A stretch of 9,079 nucleotides of DNA from Prosthecobacter sp. (GCA_025869455.1 JAOZVT010000613.1:1-9079), one strand, 5' to 3'. Positions 1 through 7,530 are shown, counted from the stretch's first letter. The notes: generated from the letters alone by a model not told the origin. Numbers and translations are program-made.

Positions 1-71
1 ATTGAGATCTGGTCTAGCACCAGGGCTGCGGATTGAAGAAAAGCGTTCACCGTCAAAGAGTCACGGTCCCT

Positions 72-1307
72 ATGAATGAGATCGCGATTGAGGATACGCC
101 ACCGCTGGTGCGCGTGAAGTCAGATGCCACCGAAACGGTGTTTGCGCTGCTGTTTGCCATCAGCTTTTCACACATGCTGAATGACACCATTCAGGCACTT
201 CTCCCCGCCATTTATCCCGTCTTGAAAGAGAGCTATGGACTGTCTTTTGCGCAGTTGGGTCTCATCACGCTGACCTTTCAGGTCACGGCTTCTTTGCTGC
301 AACCGCTGGTGGGTTACATCACCGATAAGCGCGCGCTACCGTACTCGCTGCCGGTGGGCATGGGGCTGACGTTGATCGGCCTGCTGTCTCTGTCACAGGC
401 ACACAGTTACATGGTCATCCTGATCTCTGCCGCCATGGTGGGGGCAGGCTCAGCCATCTTTCACCCAGAGGCCTCACGCATCGCCCACATGGCGGCGGGG
501 AGACGGCGCGGGCTGGCGCAGTCCCTGTTTCAGGTGGGTGGAAATGCGGGCTCTTCCATTGGGCCGCTGCTGGCCGCGTGGTTCATCGTGCCCCATGGGC
601 AGACGGCCCTGTCGTGGTTCTCCGTCATTGCCCTGGTGGGGGTGCTGGTGCTTTTCCAGGTGGGGCAATGGCAGGCGCGGAACATGCACCGCATTCACAG
701 AAAAAGCGCACCCGTGGCGGGTGCGGTGAGTGAGGCTCCCACATCGGGCCGTGTGGCCTTTGCCGTAGCGGTGCTGGTGGCGCTGATCTTTTCCAAGTAC
801 GTGTACATGGTCAGCCTGAGCAATTATTACACGTTCTACCTGATGGATCGTTTCCAGGTCAGTGTGCAGCAGTCACAATATTACCTGTTCGTGTTTTTGT
901 TTGCCGTGGCAGCAGGCACGATCATCGGCGGGCCAGTGGGGGATAAGATCGGGCGGAAGCGTGTGATCTGGGTGTCCATCCTGGGGGTGGCCCCTTTTTC
1001 CCTGTGGCTGCCTCATGCAGGACTGGCCATGACGGCCGTGCTGACGGTGATCATCGGTCTGGTGCTGGCTTCGGCTTTCTCCGCCATCCTGGTGTATGCG
1101 CAGGAACTGATGCCTGGGAAAGTGGGCATGATCGCAGGTTTGTTCTTTGGTTTGGCCTTTGGCACCGCAGGCATTGGCTCGGCCGTGCTGGGGGTCGTGG
1201 TGGATAAACAGGGCATCAACTTTGTCTTTCACGCCTGTGCCTACCTGCCTCTGCTGGGCCTGCTGACGGTGTTTCTGCCGGATGTGGAGACCGCGAAGGA
1301 GAAATAA
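72..1307 (+). CDS. fsr: MFS exporter, fosmidomycin-resistance protein Fsr family
   Basis: Inner-membrane proton-driven exporter of the major facilitator superfamily. E. coli Fsr, which it resembles along its whole length as I remember that sequence, exports fosmidomycin. About twelve hydrophobic segments are visible, split 6+6 by a polar loop near residues 199-226 (numbering from ATG 72). Landmarks shared with Fsr are GYITDK after TM2 (about 81-86), a FHPEASR segment (130-136), a FQVGGN segment, the second-half motif A GGPVGDKIGRKR (286-297) and AILVYAQEL. From ATG 72 the protein is 411 aa, close to the 406 aa of E. coli Fsr. The frame is also open from TTG 33 (424 aa), which has AGGG at 22-25 seven bases upstream, so that start cannot be excluded. 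The upstream neighbour lies outside the window, and a strong terminator follows, so the gene ends its transcript. The family is secure; the natural substrate here is not known. Confidence 0.93.
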   Translation: MNEIAIEDTPPLVRVKSDATETVFALLFAISFSHMLNDTIQALLPAIYPVLKESYGLSFAQLGLITLTFQVTASLLQPLVGYITDKRALPYSLPVGMGLTLIGLLSLSQAHSYMVILISAAMVGAGSAIFHPEASRIAHMAAGRRRGLAQSLFQVGGNAGSSIGPLLAAWFIVPHGQTALSWFSVIALVGVLVLFQVGQWQARNMHRIHRKSAPVAGAVSEAPTSGRVAFAVAVLVALIFSKYVYMVSLSNYYTFYLMDRFQVSVQQSQYYLFVFLFAVAAGTIIGGPVGDKIGRKRVIWVSILGVAPFSLWLPHAGLAMTAVLTVIIGLVLASAFSAILVYAQELMPGKVGMIAGLFFGLAFGTAGIGSAVLGVVVDKQGINFVFHACAYLPLLGLLTVFLPDVETAKEK

Positions 1308-1325
1308 TTCCCCCCCTGGAGCGTG

Positions 1326-1362
1326 GCGGTGCTGGAGTCTCTGACTCTGGCACCGCTTTTTT
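1326..1362 (+). terminator. Rho-independent terminator after fsr
   Basis: A 14-bp stem (1326-1339 with 1343-1356) closes on a 3-base loop, with two adjacent G-T wobbles and seven outer G-C-rich pairs (GCGGTGC/GCACCGC). Six T residues follow at 1357-1362. It starts 18 bases after the fsr stop. The T run is on the + strand, so it ends the fsr transcript and separates it from the PLP-enzyme gene. Confidence 0.9.
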
Positions 1363-1456
1363 AATGGGCTTTCGGGGAGATCTCCAAGCTCAACGCACGG
1401 TCATGCCCTTGGAAACTTGCATCTTGGCCACAGCGTGATTGGGTGGCTATGCGACC

Positions 1457-2617
1457 ATGAAAGACGACCCTTCGGTGCCCCATGAGGCACGTTTTGAGAC
1501 CCGAGCCATCCACATCGGCCAGGATTACCGCAGCGAAACGGGCGCGGTAATTCCACCGATTTACATGACCTCGACCTACGAGACGGGGAATCCGGGCGGG
1601 TTTGACTACACACGCAGCGGCAGTCCGAACTACCGGAATCTGCAAAACACGCTGGCCAGTCTGGAAAATGCCCAGCACTGCACCGTCTTCGCCAGTGGAG
1701 TGTCCGCCATTACGGCCATTGCCTTCGGTTTGAAAGCAGGAGACACCATCGTTTCAGAACAAAACATCTACGGCTGCACCTACCGCCTGTTTGAGCGCGT
1801 GCTGCGGAAGTTCCAGGTGGACATCCAGTACGTGAATCTGGCAGATCCGGCCAATTACGGCCGCATTGCGGAGATCAAGCCCGCCCTCGTTTGGCTGGAA
1901 TCTCCCACAAACCCACTGCTGAAGATCCTCGACATTGCCGCCATCGCGGAGGTGGCCCACAGCGTCGGCAGCACGGTGGTCATGGACAATACCTTTGCCT
2001 CCAGCCTCTTGCAGCAGCCGCTGGACTTGGGGGCCGATCTGTCCCTGCTGAGTACCACGAAGTACACCAATGGCCACTCGGATGCTCTGGGAGGTGCGGT
2101 TTGCACGAATTCGGCGGAGTGGCAGGAAAAGATGATCTTTGCCCAAAAAGCCCTGGGTTTGCAGCCCAGCCCTTTTGACGCTTGGCTGACCTCTCGCGGG
2201 GCCAAGACCGAGGCCCTGCGCATGGAGCGCCACAGTGCCAATGCGCTGGAGCTGGCGACGCGCCTGGAGGCCCGTGAAGGTGTGAAAAGCGTGCGTTATC
2301 CTTTCCTGCCGTCGAACCCGCAATACGAACTGGCGCGGAAGCAGATGAGCGGGGGTTCTGGCATGATGCTGGCTGACTTTGGTCACACGCAGGATGAGGC
2401 TTTGGCCTTCATCCGCAGGCTCAGGCTCTTCACGCAGGCAGAGAGTTTGGGTGGGGTAGAGTCCCTGGTCTGCCACCCAGCCACCATGACCCATGCCTCC
2501 ATTCCCAAAGATGTGCGCGAAGCCGCAGGCGTGACGGATGGCCTCATTCGTTTCTCCGTCGGCATTGAGCATGTCGAAGATCTTTGGTCAGACATCGAAC
2601 AAGCCTTGAAAGCCTGA
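1457..2617 (+). CDS. PLP-dependent trans-sulfuration enzyme (cystathionine gamma-synthase/gamma-lyase type)
   Basis: Cytoplasmic Cys/Met-metabolism PLP enzyme, 386 aa from ATG 1457, the usual family length. Visible active-site landmarks are YTRSG (51-55; Tyr and Arg contact the cofactor phosphate of the neighbouring subunit), YGCTYRLF (105-112; the Tyr stacks on PLP), the MDNTF segment with Asp177 for the pyridine nitrogen, Schiff-base Lys202 in STTKYTNGHSD, ESLGGVESL with Glu329, and Arg365 for the substrate carboxylate. Glu329 is shared with cystathionine gamma-synthase and gamma-lyase, whereas methionine gamma-lyase has Val there, so trans-sulfuration is favoured. Two oddities are SPN where NPT is usual after YTRSG, and Cys107, which is typical of methionine gamma-lyase (YGCT) rather than the commoner YGG. 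The exact reaction cannot be fixed from sequence. ATG 1457 is preferred over TTG 1439 because GGGTGG (1441-1446) sits 10 bases before it. The acidic-protein gene follows after 42 bases and may share the transcript. Confidence 0.92.
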   Translation: MKDDPSVPHEARFETRAIHIGQDYRSETGAVIPPIYMTSTYETGNPGGFDYTRSGSPNYRNLQNTLASLENAQHCTVFASGVSAITAIAFGLKAGDTIVSEQNIYGCTYRLFERVLRKFQVDIQYVNLADPANYGRIAEIKPALVWLESPTNPLLKILDIAAIAEVAHSVGSTVVMDNTFASSLLQQPLDLGADLSLLSTTKYTNGHSDALGGAVCTNSAEWQEKMIFAQKALGLQPSPFDAWLTSRGAKTEALRMERHSANALELATRLEAREGVKSVRYPFLPSNPQYELARKQMSGGSGMMLADFGHTQDEALAFIRRLRLFTQAESLGGVESLVCHPATMTHASIPKDVREAAGVTDGLIRFSVGIEHVEDLWSDIEQALKA

Positions 2618-2659
2618 AACAAATTCCTTTAAACTCCCTTTAACCCAACTGGACACCAC

Positions 2660-3919
2660 GTGGCCCTTCGCATTCATACCGCCATCACTCACGGTGAGAT
2701 AGATAACACCGAGCCAGGGCGCGTACGGGCACGGCTGTGGGTTCTGGGTCGTACGGACCCGGTGGAGCTGGACCTGAATGGGGACGCGTGGCGGGATGTG
2801 GCGGGTGCACGGGTCACTTTCATCAACCCAGCAGCCCTGGAGCAGCCTGAGGCCCTGAAACTGCAAAGCACCCAGACTGGGGTGGCGGGAGACATCACAG
2901 CCTCGCGCAAAGTGAAGGTCTTCACCGGACCCGAGGAAGAGTGGCGGGCTGCCTACCGTGAAGACCGCATGGACGAAGTGCCCACCGAGTGGCGGAACAG
3001 CCTGTACCTGGAGTGGTTCACGGCTGAGCAAGGCCGCTGCGTGGTGGAGAGCGCGGACTTTGAGATCACCATCTCGGATCGGGTCTGGGAGATGGATGAA
3101 GACGAAGAAGGTGCCCAAAAACTGGCCAACATGCAGGCCATGCGTGACTTTTTAGCCGCCATCATCCAGCGGCCCGAACGCCCCGAAGCTCAGGAAGAGG
3201 ACGAAGAAATCGACGACGAGGAGGAAGAAGAAATCACCCTCAGCGAAGAAGCCTGGGAGGAACAACTGAAAGCCTCTGACCGTCTCACCGATGCCAGCCT
3301 GGAAGCCTACGAGAAGTATGGCGAGGACGAGGATGCGGATGAAAAAACCGCCTTTGTCATGGGCTGGGATCACCTCCTGGAAGACATGGCAGATGCCCAA
3401 GAAGGTGTGATGCCCTCTGACAACGACAGCGCAGAAAAGAAGCGCCGACGCGAATGGGCCGATCTGATGAATGAGGTCACTGAAGAGGCGGAAGCCGCAG
3501 AGGACTCCTGGCTGGAAGATCAGGAAGCCGTGGACCCGCATCCCTTGAAGGATCAGGCCCATGACTACCTGCTCCAGGTCATGGGAGAGCTGAGTGACAC
3601 CGACATGAATGAGGATCGGGGTGAAGATCCGAATCATCCCCTGGACTCTTTTGTTTCTAACATCATGCAGATCAGTGGCAAGCTGGCCGGAGCCCTGCAC
3701 TCCCAACGGGAACTGGAGACGGCCACGCAGCAAGGGTATGCGCTAGCCATCACCAAACGCTGCCTGATCTGGGCGAACGAGGCCCTGGCCGCGTTGAATG
3801 CCCTGGCAGACACTGCCGAGTATGCCGAGCACCGACCCCTGTTTGAAAACTGGCAGGAAGGTCTCTTTAACCTCCGCGCCTCCATCCTCCGGCTTCGGGA
3901 TGAATTGCGGGCCGAGTGA
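2660..3919 (+). CDS. Acidic protein of unknown function, 419 aa
   Basis: I do not recognise this family. GTG 2660 is effectively forced: the frame is closed by TAA at 2630-2632 and no other start codon lies between; GGA at 2651-2653 is the only Shine-Dalgarno-like match. There is no signal peptide or membrane segment, so it is probably cytoplasmic. Three parts are visible. Residues 1-145 look beta-rich, with repeated short hydrophobic strands and a conserved-looking WRNSLYLEWF and CVVESADFEITIS stretch. Residues 146-290 are strongly acidic and probably mostly helical or disordered, including runs of Asp/Glu at 178-191 and 222-229. Residues 330-419 look like an amphipathic helical bundle rich in Ala and Leu. 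The gene lies 42 bases after the PLP enzyme on the same strand, so co-transcription is plausible but a shared function is unproven. Codon use looks normal for the window, and the consistent acidic bias supports a real gene despite long open frames antisense to it. Confidence 0.85.
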   Translation: MALRIHTAITHGEIDNTEPGRVRARLWVLGRTDPVELDLNGDAWRDVAGARVTFINPAALEQPEALKLQSTQTGVAGDITASRKVKVFTGPEEEWRAAYREDRMDEVPTEWRNSLYLEWFTAEQGRCVVESADFEITISDRVWEMDEDEEGAQKLANMQAMRDFLAAIIQRPERPEAQEEDEEIDDEEEEEITLSEEAWEEQLKASDRLTDASLEAYEKYGEDEDADEKTAFVMGWDHLLEDMADAQEGVMPSDNDSAEKKRRREWADLMNEVTEEAEAAEDSWLEDQEAVDPHPLKDQAHDYLLQVMGELSDTDMNEDRGEDPNHPLDSFVSNIMQISGKLAGALHSQRELETATQQGYALAITKRCLIWANEALAALNALADTAEYAEHRPLFENWQEGLFNLRASILRLRDELRAE

Positions 3920-4303
3920 GGTTTCGCTCACCTTTATCATGGGAAGCTTGATCTCTTCTGCCAGATCTCCCCTTAGTAAGCGGTTGTTGGAACTTACTGC
4001 TTGATAACCTTCTCTTTAATACCCTTTATCCTTATGTTGGGGATGGAGTTACGGCCTGAGTTGGGGTGTAACCTGTGAAACGCTGATTCACGTCATGACA
4101 CGCCATGTGGACGGAGCCAAGTACTCCCGAGCCTGCTCGCCAATGCCCCACCCCGAAATGAGACCTCTGAATCCCAGTGGAATTCATTGTACGCATAATT
4201 TGTTAGAATGCACTCATATCTCGATAGCCTGCACACTCTTTTGTGCCCAAAAGGGCGAGATCCCATGGCCGAATCACTCATTGACTGAACTCTTGCCCAG
4301 CCC
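3920..4303. other. 384-base gap without a convincing gene
   Basis: This is the space between two converging genes. Two sampled lines have about 48% GC, below the neighbouring genes. Short open frames here (for example 4095-4307 on +) have no credible protein character or ribosome-binding site. Structures seen are a weak 5-bp hairpin overlapping the preceding stop (3916-3931, then CTTTAT), an AGTAAG/CTTACT inverted repeat (3975-3998), a TAGAAT -10-like hexamer on + at 4204-4209 with only a poor -35, and an 8-bp hairpin with a 4-base loop (4236-4255). None has the T run of a classical terminator. It is most simply the 3' flank of both genes. Confidence 0.6.
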
Positions 4304-5497
4304 CTAATACTTCATTTTCCTTTTTGTTAGACCCAGTTCTCCAATCCCGGAGGAAAGAGCCTTGTTCGACCATTCACTTGGCACCTTGACCTGCTGAATC
4401 GGACCCGTCGCAAAGGTGCCGTGACTGATGACGGTAACCTTGGCTTGTTGATCATTGGTTTGATCGGTGACCATCCATTCGATCTCTTCTAACCGAATCC
4501 CTTTGGCTAAACTTGTGTCACAGCGCATTTCCAAAATCAGCGGCTTCGGCTTACCTGCCTCGTCATAACTAGCGGTGTAGAGAATAAAACGCTTGGGTTT
4601 ACCGGACTCATCTGAGGTCTCAAAACGACCAATCTGCTTCCCGCCGCCGATGATCTCCACAGACACCATTTGCGCCAGCAACTCTGTCTTAATACTGCGG
4701 TCGGGTTCAGGACTCCTATATTGCCGCCGTGTTTGATCTCCCGCTTGTGCGGTGGTTGTTTTGCTACGCGCCTGCGGACGGGAGACAGCCTTCAGGGCGG
4801 CACGTTGGAGGTTTTCCAATGAATCGGGTGCGAGGGCACTGATCAATAGATCATCAAAGTCGCAGCCGGGACTTTCGGCGGAATTCTGACCATAAAGCCA
4901 AAGTTCAAACTCGGAACCCGGCTGAATTTTTCCGCGCCCCAGTCCTGTCATGACCACCACTCCATCCAGATGCAGTTCCCACACACCACGCTGCCACTCT
5001 TGCACCAGGGTGAGTCGATGCCACTCTTGGCTGCGACCTTTGGCATCCAGCGGCAGTTCGGCTCCCGTCGAAAGCCAGTAACCCTGACCATCTTCGCCCG
5101 CATGAAAGGCATTCAAAAAAGCGTGGCCCGTCTCATCACGAAATAACCCCACAGCGGCACCATCGAAGTCCAGAAATTCGTTTCCCTCACCCGCTTCCGT
5201 GGCACTAGGGCACACCCACAGTTCCAGATACGTTTTCCCCTCGCCCGTGACACGTTCTCCCAGCAGCACCACAGCACCATTCAGGTGCAGAAACTGACCC
5301 ACCGCCGCCGCGTCCTCATGCTGGATGCTGGCTTCCGGCACCATCACTTGCAGACCTTTGGTCCCCGTTTGGAGTGGTCCTTCGGGAAAACCTTCGGCAG
5401 CTTCAAATTTCCAAAAATAATAAGGAACCTCACTAGCCAGCAACAACCCTTGGCCGAAGATAAAAAGTACAAGCCAAGCTAGAGAAAATGCCCTCAT
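4304..5497 (-). CDS. Exported protein with LamG/concanavalin A-like domain
   Basis: 397 aa. Residues 1-21 form a typical signal peptide: Arg2, then a hydrophobic core ending LLLAS, with mature sequence from about EVPYYFW. The protein is therefore exported to the periplasm, outer membrane or outside. No lipobox Cys is seen. Residues about 60-222 read like a LamG/laminin-G jelly-roll: alternating strands, HLNGAVVLLG, LELWVCPS, WHRLTLVQE, a LHLDGVVVMTG strand and a terminal CDFDDLLIS. A Lys/Arg/Gln-rich, probably flexible linker follows (about 235-270), then a second, unrecognised beta-rich domain (275-397). That domain holds a short internal duplication, DESGKPKRFIL and DEAGKPKPLIL. The ATG at 5497 is directly preceded in frame by TAG (5498-5500), so the start cannot lie further upstream. 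It is divergent from recQ, 44 bases away. A carbohydrate- or surface-binding role is possible from the fold but is an inference, and no catalytic motif is seen. Confidence 0.82.
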   Translation of the reverse strand: MRAFSLAWLVLFIFGQGLLLASEVPYYFWKFEAAEGFPEGPLQTGTKGLQVMVPEASIQHEDAAAVGQFLHLNGAVVLLGERVTGEGKTYLELWVCPSATEAGEGNEFLDFDGAAVGLFRDETGHAFLNAFHAGEDGQGYWLSTGAELPLDAKGRSQEWHRLTLVQEWQRGVWELHLDGVVVMTGLGRGKIQPGSEFELWLYGQNSAESPGCDFDDLLISALAPDSLENLQRAALKAVSRPQARSKTTTAQAGDQTRRQYRSPEPDRSIKTELLAQMVSVEIIGGGKQIGRFETSDESGKPKRFILYTASYDEAGKPKPLILEMRCDTSLAKGIRLEEIEWMVTDQTNDQQAKVTVISHGTFATGPIQQVKVPSEWSNKALSSGIGELGLTKRKMKY

Positions 5498-5541
5498 CTA
5501 CTTAGCTTACCCATTTCCTTTTTTTAAATCAAGAAACCTTC
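5498..5541. promoter_or_regulatory. Compact divergent promoter region, LamG-type gene / recQ
   Basis: Only 44 bases separate the two divergent start codons, so the promoters must lie here or inside the opposing genes. The segment is AT-rich, with a T7 run followed by AAA (5519-5528). On the minus strand, TTGATT, 17 bases and TAAGCT resemble -35/-10 boxes, but they would place transcription start almost at the ATG. The recQ ATG has only a poor ribosome-binding site (AAGAA at 5531-5535). No LexA-type CTGT-N8-ACAG box was seen. Confidence 0.45.
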
Positions 5542-7485
5542 ATGCCACACGACCTCACTGCCACCCTGCACCGATACTTTGGCCACAAGGCTTTCCGCCC
5601 AGGTCAGGAAGAGGTGATGCAGGCGCTGCTGGAAGGGCGGAGTTCTTTGGCCCTGTTCCCGACGAGTGCTGGCAAGTCCTTGTGTTACCAGCTTCCAGCT
5701 TTGCTGATGGAGGGAGTCACCTTGGTCATCTCTCCGCTCATTGCCCTGATGAAGGATCAGGTAGAAAGTTTGCAGGCTAAGGGCATCGGCGCGGCGCGGC
5801 TGGATTCCTCGTTGAAGCTGGAGGAAGTGCAGCAGGTGTTTGAAGACCTCCGCACTGGGGTGACCAAGCTCCTCTACATCGCGCCAGAGCGGCTCATGAA
5901 TGAGAACTTCATGGAGCGGCTGAAGCGGCTCAAAATAGCCATGATGGCGGTGGATGAGGCACACTGCATTTCCGAATGGGGGCACAATTTCCGTCCGGAA
6001 TATTTGCGCCTAGCGCATGTGGCGAAGGAGCTTGGCATCTCCCCCGTCCTGGCGCTGACCGCCACGGCCACTCCCAGCGTGGCCGCAGATATCCGCCGTG
6101 CTTTTGACATCGCTCAGGCGGACCATATCCAGACTTCTTTCCATCGGCCTAACTTACATTACCGAATCACACCTTGCCCAGCCGTAAAACGGAAAGAGAT
6201 GCTGACCAAGCTGCTGCTGAAGCGTCAGGTGCCTTCCATCGTCTATGTGACCCTGCAACAGACGGCGGAGGAAGTGGCCACGCACCTGCAAAGGAATGGC
6301 GTCAATGCCCTGGCCTATCATGCAGGTTTGCCAGATGAGCACCGCCATGCGGCCCAGGATGGATTCATGACCGGGCAGACGGATGTCATCGTGGCGACCA
6401 TCGCTTTCGGCATGGGCATTGATAAGGCAGACATCCGCGCCGTGTATCATTACAACCTGCCCAAGACCCTGGAAAATTACATGCAGGAAACTGGCCGTGC
6501 TGGGCGCGATGGCAAGACCTCTGTTTGTGAAATGCTGGCCTGTCAGGATGACTGCATCGTCCTGGAAAACTTCACGTTTGGTGATACCCCGACTCCGCAA
6601 TCCCTGCGGCAATTGGTGGATCATTTGTTACGCCAGGGAGATGAATTTGACATCTCCATCTATGAGCTCTCCGGCAGCACGGACATCCGCCCGTTGGTGA
6701 TCGAAACCGTCCTGACAAACTTGGAGTTAGGCGGGCTCGTGCGGCCCCTGGGCATGTTTTATTCCAGCTATCAATACTCCTTTCTTCAGCCTGAAGCCCG
6801 TGTCTTGGCTGGGCACAAACCAGAGCGTCAGGCTTTCCTGCGGCGCTTGTTTTCCTGTGGCAAACGCGGTTCCAAATGGACCACGCTATCTCCAGATGAA
6901 GCCGCTACGGAGATGCAAGAACCGCGCGAGCGGATCATGAGCGCCCTCACTTGGCTGCAAGAAGCGGGTGAGATCCAGATGAAACCCAGCGGTGCCCGCC
7001 AGCGCTACCGCCTGTGTGGAGATCCCGCCCTGCGTGACCCTGATCAGGTGGCTAAAAAAATGCAGACCCTCTTTGCAGAACGCGAAACCCGTGACGTGGA
7101 GCGGCTGAATCAGATCCTGGAACTGGCCAGTCAGCGCGAATGCATCACCCGCTGGCTCCTTCGTTATTTTGGTGAAGAAATGCCCGCCGACTGCGGCACC
7201 TGCACCAGCTGCAAGGAGCGCGAAAAAGGCCAGGACATGAGCGAACCCCGCGCCATCCCACGGTCACCCCGCCCCGACATCACCACGGAGGATGTGGCCG
7301 CCATTCGTGAAATCCTAGATGCCCGTCACGCAGCCCTGCGTACCCCCCGACAGCTCACCCGCTTCCTCTGCGGCATCTCCAGCCCCGCCACCAGTCGTGG
7401 CCGCCTGACACGACTTGGCAGCTTCGGCATGCTGGAGCAGGTGCCGTTTGCCGATGTGCTGGCCCAGGCGGAAACGATGCGGTGA
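5542..7485 (+). CDS. recQ: RecQ-family ATP-dependent 3'-5' DNA helicase
   Basis: Superfamily 2 helicase of recombination and fork repair, 647 aa. All core motifs are visible: motif 0 FRPGQEEVM (18-26), Walker A TSAGKS (41-46, Lys45), motif Ia ISPLIALMKDQ, motif II DEAH (138-141) followed by CISEWGHNFRPEYL (the RecQ aromatic-rich loop), motif III ALTATAT, motif V VATIAFGMGIDKADIR (284-299) and motif VI QETGRAGRDG (315-324). The RecQ zinc site is present as C534-X16-C551-X2-C554-X2-C557, the spacing of E. coli RecQ. About 210 residues lie between motif VI and this site, including a probable winged-helix segment around 440-495, so the zinc module comes later than in E. coli. No HRDC domain is recognisable; instead a 65-residue tail contains PRQLTRFLCGISSPATSRGR. 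Walker A has Ser-Ala where Gly-Gly is common. It is divergent from the LamG-type gene and converges on the repeat-protein gene. The family call is secure. Confidence 0.96.
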   Translation: MPHDLTATLHRYFGHKAFRPGQEEVMQALLEGRSSLALFPTSAGKSLCYQLPALLMEGVTLVISPLIALMKDQVESLQAKGIGAARLDSSLKLEEVQQVFEDLRTGVTKLLYIAPERLMNENFMERLKRLKIAMMAVDEAHCISEWGHNFRPEYLRLAHVAKELGISPVLALTATATPSVAADIRRAFDIAQADHIQTSFHRPNLHYRITPCPAVKRKEMLTKLLLKRQVPSIVYVTLQQTAEEVATHLQRNGVNALAYHAGLPDEHRHAAQDGFMTGQTDVIVATIAFGMGIDKADIRAVYHYNLPKTLENYMQETGRAGRDGKTSVCEMLACQDDCIVLENFTFGDTPTPQSLRQLVDHLLRQGDEFDISIYELSGSTDIRPLVIETVLTNLELGGLVRPLGMFYSSYQYSFLQPEARVLAGHKPERQAFLRRLFSCGKRGSKWTTLSPDEAATEMQEPRERIMSALTWLQEAGEIQMKPSGARQRYRLCGDPALRDPDQVAKKMQTLFAERETRDVERLNQILELASQRECITRWLLRYFGEEMPADCGTCTSCKEREKGQDMSEPRAIPRSPRPDITTEDVAAIREILDARHAALRTPRQLTRFLCGISSPATSRGRLTRLGSFGMLEQVPFADVLAQAETMR

Positions 7486-7497
7486 AGCTCAAGGCAA

Positions 7498-7530
7498 TTT
7501 AAGAAAAGAGCCGGCTGACGGCCGGCTCTT
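7498..7530. terminator. Intrinsic terminator between convergent genes
   Basis: A perfect 10-bp GC-rich stem, AAGAGCCGGC (7506-7515) with GCCGGCTCTT (7521-7530), closes on a 5-base loop. Read leftward, the stem runs into TTTTCTTAAA, so it is a good terminator for the minus-strand repeat-protein gene, whose stop is 30 bases away. Read rightward, only two T residues (inside the stem) and CATG follow, so it is weaker for recQ, but it sits 20 bases after the recQ stop and may serve both. Confidence 0.88.

Noticed and set aside
9..23. CTGGT/ACCAG hairpin at the left edge.
   Set aside because: It is a 5-bp stem without a T run, and the upstream context is missing, so it cannot be called a terminator or operator.
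1371..1456. A possible SAM-type riboswitch or an operator (GGAGATCTCC palindrome, 1376-1385) before the PLP gene.
   Set aside because: Only about 95 bases separate the fsr terminator from the ATG, and I saw no conserved SAM, SAH or T-box core. A 10-bp palindrome alone is weak evidence.
1754..2572. A 272-codon open frame antisense to the PLP enzyme, and a 193-codon one (3152-3733) antisense to the acidic protein.
   Set aside because: The + strand proteins have clear family motifs or a coherent composition, while the antisense products are low-complexity His/Gln/Arg- or Phe/Leu-rich sequences with no recognisable domain. They are by-products of codon bias.
3916..3931. A hairpin overlapping the stop of the acidic-protein gene as its terminator.
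   Set aside because: The stem is only 5 bp (GTGAG/CTCAC) and the tail is CTTTAT, too weak to call; it is mentioned only within the gap entry.
4095..4307. A 70-codon open frame in the gap before the LamG-type gene.
   Set aside because: It has no ribosome-binding site, an odd composition (many Cys, His and Pro) and no domain-like pattern, and it runs into the 3' end of the opposing gene.
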